NCBI RefSeq assembly: GCF_036370855.1
Contig: NC_088110.1
Location: 24,051,501-24,115,500 of the forward strand
DNA: 64,000 nucleotides
DNA from: Dromaius novaehollandiae
Lineage: Eukaryota > Chordata > Aves > Casuariiformes > Dromaiidae
Direction of reading: 5' to 3'
The number at the start of each line of letters is the position of its first letter. Positions within the stretch are counted from its first letter, which is position 1. The notes beneath the pieces were generated by a model. The model was not told the DNA's origin. It saw only the letters and a list, made by a program, of their open reading frames with translations, and did no database searches. Positions 53,901 to 64,000 of this stretch are shown piece after piece. A program made the position numbers and the translations under genes.

Positions 53901-56900
53901 GCGCATCCCGGCTGCGCCCCGTAGCCCCGGCCGTGGCCGTGCTGCCGCCGCGGGCTCCCCGCCCACCCGCTCTCCCCTCGCAGTGAGCTTCGCGGACTGT
54001 GCCGGGCAGCGGCGGGCGGCGCTCACCACGGACGACACGCGCTTCCGGGTGCGCGCGGACGGCGTCGTCTCGGCCAAGCGGCCCCTGCAGCTCCACGGCC
54101 GGGAAATCGCCTTCTCCGTGCACGCCCGGGACGCGGCGGGCGGCAAGCACTCGGCCCGGGTGACCCTCGGCAGGCGGCGGCGGCACCGCCACCACCACCA
54201 CCGGCACCCCACGGTAAAGCGCCGCGCCGGCCCCCTCGCCCTGCCCTGTCCTCCCCGCTCTGCCCTCCCGCGCGCCGCGGCCCCAAAACGAGCCGCTCTC
54301 CCCGCAGGACGCGGCGCCCGCCGTGCTGGTCTTCCCCGAGTCCGGCGGCGGCCTCCGGAGGCGGAAGAGGGACTGGGTCATCCCCCCCATCAACTGCCCG
54401 GAGAACGAGCGGGGGCCCTTCCCCAAGAAGCTGGTGCAGGTACGCGGCGCCTCGTCCCCGCGCGGCCCCGGCCGCTCCGCGCGGCGTCTCGGAGCAGGGA
54501 GCCCCTCTGACCGCCCCCTCCGCTCGCCGCCAGATCAAGTCCAACAAGGACAAGGAGACCAAGGTCTTCTACAGCATCACGGGGCAGGGGGCGGACTCCC
54601 CCCCGGTGGGCGTCTTCACCATCGAGCGGGAGACGGGGTGGCTGGAGGTGACGAAGCCGCTGGACAGGGAGGAGATCGACAGGTACATGGTGAGTCGGGT
54701 GCCGGGGCGCCGGGGCGGGACGTGGCGCGGGTGCCGGTCCCGGCTCTGACCACGCGCCCCGCAGCTCTTCTCCCACGCCGTGTCGGCCAACGGGCAGCCC
54801 GTGGAGGACCCCATGGAGATCCTCATCACGGTGACGGACCAGAACGACAACCGGCCCGTGTTCACCAAGCAGGTCTTCGTCGGCTACATCGAGGAGGGCG
54901 CGAAGCCGGGTACGCGGGCTGCGCCGGGGGGACCGGCGAGACGCGGGGCCCCGCGGCCCGGCCGGGCAGGACGCGTGGGGACGCCAGCCGGAGCTGAGCA
55001 GACCCCTGGCAGGGTTGGCCCCGCAAGCGAAACCTCTTCTGCTCGTCCCCGCGCCCAGGTACCTCCGTGATGACGGTGAACGCCACGGACGCGGACGATG
55101 GGGTGAACGTGGACAACGGCATCATCAACTACTCCATCCTCAGCCAGGAGCCGCCGCACCAGATGTTCACCATTGACCCGGAGAAGGGCATCATCAGCGT
55201 CATCGCCACGGGGCTGGACAGGGAGGTGGGCGCCCACGCCGTGTCCCGCGGGCCTGCGCGGCGGCTCCGTGCCGTGCGCCTGGGGAGGCAGCGGGGTTTG
55301 CTGCAGGGATCTGGGGGACACTGGAGCCCTGGGGTACGGTCAGCTTGGGGACACGCCATCCCTGTGTCACGATCCCCTGCTTTGGTGGTGTCTGGGGCCC
55401 CGAGGCCAGCGGGGTCTGCGCTGGGGATGTTGCAGAGGGAGCGCAGCCGGGGGAGGTCGGAAAGCCTGCCAGCGGGGACAGCCGCAGCCAGGGACGGGTG
55501 GAAGAGCAGCAGGCGAGACGGGCCCAGAGGAGGCTCTGCAGGGACAGGCTGGACCCACCCCTGCCCTAACCACGGTGATTTTGGCTTGCAGAGCACTCCC
55601 AACTACACACTGATCATCCAGGCAGCGGACCAGGAGGGCAAGGGCCTGACCAACACGGCTACGGCCATCATCGAAGTCACCGACGCCAACGACAACACTC
55701 CCATCTTCGACCCCACCGTGGTACCTGTCCCCTCTACCCACGCTGGCTCCTGCGGGGACTACGGGCACCCGGCTCCCTGGGCCAGCGGGGCACAAACCCC
55801 TCCGCCGCGGCCCTGGGACGGCACAGGTGACCAGGCCTGTCTCCTCTCTTGCAGTACGAGGGGACAGTGGAGGAGAATAAGGCTGGGGTGGTGGTGGCCC
55901 GGCTGAAGGTGAAGGACCTGGACAGGCAGGGCTCCCCTGCCTGGCGAGCCGTCTACCACATCAAGAGCGGGGACCCGGACAATGACTTCAGCATCACCAC
56001 CGACCCCCAAACCAACAACGGCATCCTCCGAACGGCCAAGGTGGGTCGCGCTGCCCCGTGGCTGCCCTGGGACAGACGTTGTCCCCATAGGATCTGGGGT
56101 GACACCGGTGCTTCTCTCCCGTCTCACCCAGGGCCTGGATTACGAGATGAAGAACCGGTACGACCTCGTGGTGGGGGTGGAGAACGAAGTCCCGTTGACC
56201 GTATCCCTGCCCACCTCCACGGCCAGCGTCTTGGTGATAGTCAGAGACGTGAACGAAGCCCCCATCTTCATGCCGCCCGTCAAGAGGGTGGAGGTGTCGG
56301 AGGATTTGCCGGTGGGGCAGGAGGTGACGTCCTACACTGCCCAGGACCCAGACAAGGACCAGCAGCAGAAAATCACGTGAGTACGGGGACCCTGCGCCCC
56401 CAGACAGGGGGAAAGCCAGCGTGCCCCGGCATGCAGGGCCATGGGCCGCTGCCGGAGCAGCACGGGTGCCCGTGGGCCGGGCTGCTCCTCTGCACCACGA
56501 GCCGTCCCGGCTGCCGGAGGGGGACGGCGGGGCCGAGCCCCCCTCGCTCACCCCGCGCTCGCCGCAGGTACCGGCTGGGCAGCGACCCCGCAGGGTGGCT
56601 GGCCATCGACCCCAAGAACGGCACCATCAGAGTCGCCCGGGCCCTGGACCGGGAGTCGGTGCACGCCCCGAACAGCACCTACAAGGCCGTCGTGCTGGCC
56701 ATGGACAGCGGTAAGGCGCCGTGGGGCGCGTCCCGCCGGGCATGGGGGCTCCCGGACGCCCCAGGCCGCCGTCCTGCCCGGGGCCCCGCTGAAGCCCGCG
56801 CTCCGCAGGGGTGCCGGACGCCACCGGCACGGGGACGCTGCTCCTCGTCCTGCAGGACGTCAACGACAACGGGCCGACGCCAGAGCCCCGATTCTTCGAC

Positions 56901-58271
56901 ATCTGCAACCGGCAGCCCGAGGAGCAGACGCTGACCATCGTGGATAACGACCTGCCCCCCAACACCTACCCCTTCCAGGCGGCCCTGGAGCACGGCTCCA
57001 GCACCAACTGGACCGTCAAGGTGACCGGCCAAGGTGGGTGCCGCGGGGACGTGCCGAGCGAGGGCAGGTCCGGCTGGAAGAGCGAGCGCTGGGCAGGGGC
57101 ACGCCGGGGAGCTCGGCGCCGAGGGTGTCCCCCAGCCCGGGACCCCAGGCCTGGCTCTCAGCCCCGTCTCTCCCGCCTCTCCCGCCTCAGACGTGCTGGT
57201 CCTCAAGCTGGTGAAGGAGCTGGAGCCGGGGGAGTACAACATCTTCCTGAAGCTGATGGACAGCCAGGGCAAGGCGCAGGTGACCTCCGTCAAAGCCCAG
57301 GTGTGCGAGTGCGAGGGGGCAGCCAAGAACTGCGAGCGGCGGGCGTTCGTCGCCGGCGGGCTGGGCGTCCCCGCCATCCTGGGCATCCTGGGGGGCATCC
57401 TGGCACTGCTGAGTGAGTATGGGACAGCAGGGGACGGGCTGGGGGGGACGGGGATGGGGCTGCCCTGACCCTGCTGGCCCCCTCCCCGCAGTCCTGCTGC
57501 TGCTGCTGCTGCTCTTCGCCAGGAGGACGAAGGTGGTGAAGGAGCCGCTGCTGCCGCCCGAAGACGACATGCGGGACAACGTGTACTACTATGACGAGGA
57601 AGGCGGAGGCGAGGAGGACCAGGTGGGTTGGGCACGTTGCGGGCTGTGCCCCATTGCTCCCTTTGCCATGGCCACGATGGCTGTTCGGGGTATGCCAGGT
57701 CCCCGTGGACCTGCCCATCACCCCGGCTCCCTGCCTGCCCCGGTGGTGGCCCCAGCCTGCCTTGCCGGGGAGGGTCTCACTGGTGGCCCGCCGTCCTCTC
57801 ATGTCCCCCCGCCCCATCCCCGCGCAGGACTACGACCTGAGCCAGCTGCACCGGGGGCTGGACTCCCGCCCCGAGGTCATCCGCAACGACGTGGCCCCCC
57901 CACTGATGGCAGCCCCCCAGTACCGGCCCCGGCCCGCCAACCCTGATGAGATCGGCAACTTCATCGACGAGGTGAGCCCCCGCGCCCACATCCCCCTGTG
58001 CCTGTGTCCCCCCGTGCCCGCACCGTGCCCCAGCCCACGCCGCCCCTCTCCCCCCCAGAACCTGAAGGCGGCCGACACGGACCCCACGGCCCCCCCCTAC
58101 GACTCGCTGCTGGTGTTCGACTACGAGGGCAGCGGCTCGGAGGCCACCTCGCTCAGCTCCCTCAACTCCTCCGCCTCCGACCGCGACCAGGACTACGACT
58201 ACCTCCACGAGTGGGGCAACCGCTTCAAGAAGCTGGCGGACCTCTACGGCGGCGGCGAGGAGGACGACTAG
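50998..58271 (+). CDS. CDH1: Cadherin-1 (E-cadherin; avian L-CAM)
   Basis: Sixteen exons: 50998-51060, 51155-51269, 53984-54213, 54308-54439, 54534-54689, 54765-54909, 55059-55225, 55592-55720, 55855-56040, 56132-56376, 56568-56710, 56809-57033, 57191-57412, 57492-57622, 57828-57971, 58059-58271; phases close to 881 residues (chicken L-CAM about 887). Signal peptide [20 protein letters not shown], then a prodomain with four cysteines, ending in an Arg/His tract and the furin site LRRRKR (residues 152-157); mature start DWVIPPI with Trp2. EC1 has [10 protein letters not shown] linkers show DQNDNRP, DANDNTP, DVNEAP and DVNDNGP. A TM helix near [19 protein letters not shown] is followed by [16 protein letters not shown], the p120 core [10 protein letters not shown] and the beta-catenin-binding [20 protein letters not shown]. 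It forms epithelial adherens junctions. Intron 2 is large (2.7 kb), as in mammals, and carries candidate enhancer sequence. Confidence 0.97.
51355..51625. repeat. 68-bp minisatellite in CDH1 intron 2
   Basis: Just over three units of 68-69 bases; the CGGAGCC landmark recurs at about 51413, 51481 and 51550, with TGCACGGCTCCGxGGGAGCA and TGGACACTTGCAxxGTGG parts. Confidence 0.85.
51940..52180. promoter_or_regulatory. CDH1: Candidate CDH1 intron 2 enhancer with HNF-1-like site
   Basis: GCTGATCATTAAC at 51975-51987 matches 11 of 13 positions of the HNF-1 palindrome GTTAATNATTAAC. Nearby are GCGTTAGC, GGGCTAACG and CTGTAATTAGG (52162-52172), a homeodomain core, in otherwise GC-only DNA. The chicken L-CAM gene was reported to have an enhancer in intron 2 that responds to HNF-1 and Hox proteins; I rely on memory for that. 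Function here is inferred. Confidence 0.5.
52882..53035. repeat. Tandem repeat in CDH1 intron 2, unit about 54 bases
   Basis: Three units with TGAGCACTGCGCACTCGCxG, CAGCCGGTGTGGGGC and GGGTGC parts, starting near 52883, 52937 and 52983. Confidence 0.75.
53690..53895. repeat. GGGATGGGCCGTGCACGG minisatellite in CDH1 intron 2
   Basis: About nine units of 17-24 bases of the type GGGGATGGGCCGTGCxCxG, ending about 90 bases before exon 3. Confidence 0.7.
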
Positions 58272-58284
58272 AGCCCCCGCCGCC
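58026..58284 (+). repeat. Gene-conversion tract, CDH1 copy (last exon)
   Basis: Partner of 49634-49892: identical end of intron 15, identical last coding exon including synonymous sites, and identical first bases of the 3' UTR, bounded on both sides by clearly diverged sequence. Confidence 0.85.
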
Positions 58285-59301
58285 CCCGGCCCGGGCGGCC
58301 GCCGCAGCTCGCGTCATTTCAGCCCCTCGGACTCAGGCTGGCGCGCCTGCCCTGCCCCGGCTGCGGGCCGGGCGGCCAAAATCCCCTCAGGCACCCTTCG
58401 GACCCGTTGTCTCCGTCCCCCTCCTCCAGCTCAGGGAAAGCTCTGGGTGGCGGGTTAGCAGGGCTGGAGGGGGACCTGGCCACTTCCAGCCGCTGCCTGC
58501 TGCCCCAGCGGTCCCCGCGGTGGTCCCCACGGTGGTCCCCACAGTGGTCCCCGCGGTGGCCCAAGGTCTCCAGCTGGGGGATGCACTTGGCCTCACTGGG
58601 CCACCCAAAGCCGCGGTTGCACCAGGCTTTGCTTTGGGACCTGCCCCGACGCCAGCCTGGCGTCTTCCCGGCTTGGACGTAGAAGACGCATCCTCGCCCC
58701 TCGCGTTCGCGCGCAGAAACTTGCTCTCTGCGTCGTTTTACGCATTTCCCCTCCGCCGCAGCGGCCGGCCCGGGGCTGCCCCAGCCACCCTGCCCCGTGG
58801 GGCTCCCAGCCCCCACGTCAGGTCCCGAAACCGCCGCCGCGCTGGCGACCGGCCACGCTCGGCCCGCCGGGGCGCACGGCGGGGAAATGTGACGGTCCCA
58901 GCGCAGCCGGACATTGTGCCTTTGTGTGAAACTGCTCGTGCGTGTGCCGCAGCGGGGAGAGGTAATCCGTCATACACAGCCTAATGATGTGCCATGCTCG
59001 TTACGGGGTGCACGGTAGAGAATTATCTTTGATATGGGAGTTACAGGCAGATTTCTATTTTTCTGTATACCAGATTACGATATTATTTCCTTCTGTGTCA
59101 CGGAATGTGTAATTGTCGAGTGGTTGATGAAAAGTGCTTTCGAAAATCCAATAGCTTTAGTTCAATTCTAAACTATGTGTTTAGCTGTCATCATATTTTG
59201 TACTTTTTATTATGGGAAAAGGGGTTGATGCAGATTAGGAGACCAGCAATGGTCTAGTGTTAATTTGATCTTCTGTTTTTATATAAAATTGAAATAATAA
59301 A
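58272..59301 (+). other. CDH1: CDH1 3' UTR, with AT-rich distal block and AATAAA
   Basis: GC-rich to about 58970, then abruptly AT-rich (58980-59301), ending with AATAAA at 59296-59301. A 12-base repeat (GGTCCCCACGGT) occurs four times at 58510-58557. The AT-rich block fits the distal part of a long CDH1 3' UTR. No other gene was recognised. Confidence 0.7.
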
Positions 59302-60676
59302 TTGTTTTAAGAAAACCAAAAGCCCCTTTCTCGTGTGCTTAGCTCTGCTAGTTTCACCCCGCCGTCCATGCTCTGGAGCCCTAGAGAGGCTGTGGCTGAA
59401 CAACCCTTCCCTCGCAGGGGCCTCCACCAGCAAGAGCAAAGGGCTCATCCAGCCGCGCGGGTGGGTGGGAGGGCGACGGAGCAATGCCCAGGCACGCGTC
59501 TTCTCAGCACCAGGGACTGCGAGGAGACCTGGATGGAGCAAACAGCCGGGGCATAGTTTTAGCTTGCTCCCGAATCCTTCCAGGAAGACGGTGCAGAAGA
59601 TTGCACGAGAGCAGGGCTCGCGGTGCGGTGCCTTATCGCGGTAGCTGCGCCCTGTGTGCTCAGTGACTGGCACCGTGCCCTGCCCCGCTGAGCCACACAG
59701 GCACAGCAGCAGCGGCACGGCACTGAGTAAGAGACAGATGACGGATGTTTGCCCAACCCTGGTGACTGCGCTGACCTCCCCTTAGCAGCCTTGCCTTGTA
59801 AGGAAATACAACCCCCAAATTACGTGCCCCACGGTGGCTGCGTGTTTTTCGACACGCAGCAGCCTCAGAGGCAGGCAACAGGTTTGTGACCACCCTGGGG
59901 ACAGCGCTGGACACCCAAGGTGCTAGTGTAGAAGCTTTGCAATGCCCACATCACCTGTTTATCCCTAAATTAGTGCCTGGCCATGGCCCTAACAGCAGGC
60001 TGTGACTCCCCACCTCCCCCCTGTGCTGGCTGCAATAGTGCTACGTGTTCAGGCTGTCCTTTCAGGACAACACCGCCGGCTTCTCCGTTCCCAACGCCGC
60101 TAACTTCTGCTGCGCGCAGGCTGGAGCCTCGCAGCCCGGACAAGCCTCGGCGTGGAGGAGCCCCGCGTCCCTGGCGGCCGCATCTCCCCAGGCGTCGCAG
60201 CCGCATCTGCTGCCACCCGCCGCTGGGATTCGGTAGCGATTGCTCCAGGCAGCGTGGGCAGGTTCCTCCTCGCCTCCGTCGGCAGGGAGACATGCTCATA
60301 GGCAGGGGTTTTCCTGCAATTCCTGACTTGCCGGCGTGGTTGGTACCTGGGACTGGTGGGACTAGACACCCACGCCGCAAGCCTGTCATTTAGCCACCCC
60401 GATGGGTGAGACGGGCGGGCTAGGCCGGTGAGACACTGCTGCTGGCAGTGCCGGGCCCGGGGTGCTGCAACGCTGCGCACGGGCAGGATGGAGGCGAGGG
60501 GGCGGCCGGCCCGCGCCAGGCCTGCGGTAGCACCCACAGCACACACCAGCCAGCGGACAGACAGCTTGCATGACCCCACCCCGGTGAACTCTGAGGGCAC
60601 CCCAGGCTGTGGGGTCACGGAGTGAGCAGCCACTGCCCGCGTGGGGAGGGGAATAGAGGCAGTCAGGCCACAGCCC
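59302..60676. other. CDH1-TANGO6 intergenic region
   Basis: Mixed-composition unique DNA. No conserved frame, RNA gene or recognised transposon was found on either strand. Confidence 0.55.
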
Positions 60677-61161
60677 AAGATGGCGCCGCAGGGCCGCCTC
60701 CACCAGCCCTTCACCCCCGAGCGCCGGTGGGGGGGCGGGCCCGACCCTCCCAAAATGGCGGCGGGCACCCGCCGCGCTCACCCCAAGATGGCGGCGGGCT
60801 CGGCCACGCTCCTCCCCGCCCACGGACCCCCAAGATGGCGGCGGGCTGCGCCGCGCCCCTCTTCGGGCGGTTCTCCTCCGAAAATGGGGGCGGGGTGGGC
60901 CGCGCTCATCCCCGCGGCGTCGCCCTTCCCAAAATGGCGGCGCGCTCCGCCGCGCTCCTCCCCAAACACCAACCCCCAAGGCGGCGGCGCGCTCTACCCA
61001 ACTCCTTCCCCCGGCGTCGCCCCTCCCAAGATGGCGGCGAGCTCGGCCGCGCTCCTCCCCCCGGCGTCGCCCCTCCCAAGATGGCGGCCGACGCCGCCAC
61101 GCCCCTCCCCTCGGCCGCGGCGCCCAAGATGGCGGCGGGCGCGCCGCCGCAGCACGGCGAC

Positions 61162-61173
<12 letters not shown>
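60677..61173 (+). promoter_or_regulatory. TANGO6: Tandem YY1/TISU element array upstream of TANGO6
   Basis: AAGATGGCGGC-type motifs start at 60677, 60752, 60785, 60832, 60881, 60931, 60978 (degenerate), 61028, 61078 and 61126, and the start codon itself (ACATGGCGGC) continues the series at 61160. Between 60785 and 61126 the spacing is 47-50 bases, so it is a minisatellite whose unit carries one motif. CAAGATGGCGGC is both a YY1-binding site and a perfect TISU translation-initiation element (SAASATGGCGGC). The intervening text shares GGxCGCGCTCCTCCCC. Confidence 0.8.

Positions 61174-64000
<2,827 letters not shown>

Overview
The window is vertebrate nuclear DNA, almost certainly from a bird. 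Every protein-coding gene is intron-split with GT-AG junctions. The MC1R protein has 314 residues and reads as avian. GC content is very high, with short introns packed with G/C-rich minisatellites, as is typical of small avian chromosomes. One CR1-type LINE, the main avian retroposon family, lies in the left-hand, less GC-rich part. The gene order TCF25-MC1R-TUBB3-DEF8-DBNDD1-GAS8 followed by CDH3-CDH1-TANGO6 corresponds to two blocks that sit far apart on human chromosome 16q (24.3 and 22.1). The tandem CDH3-CDH1 pair corresponds to chicken B-cadherin/K-CAM and L-CAM. I cannot name the species; the MC1R sequence is not that of chicken.

Layout. 1-11143: 3' half of TCF25 (+), 12 coding exons. 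11144-13921: GC-rich intergenic DNA with an MC1R promoter candidate. 13922-14866: intronless MC1R (+). 15936-18935: TUBB3 (+) with a CCAAT/CRE/TATA promoter. 20290-26177: DEF8 (+), whose introns are large minisatellites. 28354-30383: DBNDD1 (-). 32668-41180: GAS8/DRC4 (+), with an RFX-type ciliary promoter. 41797-43078: a rearranged cadherin gene remnant (-). 44030-50059: CDH3 (+). 50820-59301: CDH1 (+). 60677-62375: first two coding exons of TANGO6 (+), preceded by a tandem array of YY1/TISU elements. The rest, to 64000, is TANGO6 intron.

The genes do not form one pathway. TCF25 acts in ribosome quality control, MC1R in pigment signalling, TUBB3 in neuronal microtubules, DEF8 in lysosome positioning, GAS8 in the axonemal nexin-dynein regulatory complex, CDH3/CDH1 in adherens junctions, and TANGO6 in secretory-pathway organisation. 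The most notable structure is the cadherin cluster. It has two complete tandem paralogues whose last coding exon is identical at the nucleotide level (a gene conversion signature). A third, inverted and scrambled cadherin copy next to GAS8 carries blocks nearly identical to CDH1, introns included, and sits at the junction of the two human-separated gene blocks. All splice coordinates were derived by eye from GT-AG signals, reading phase and remembered family sequences; no search was run.
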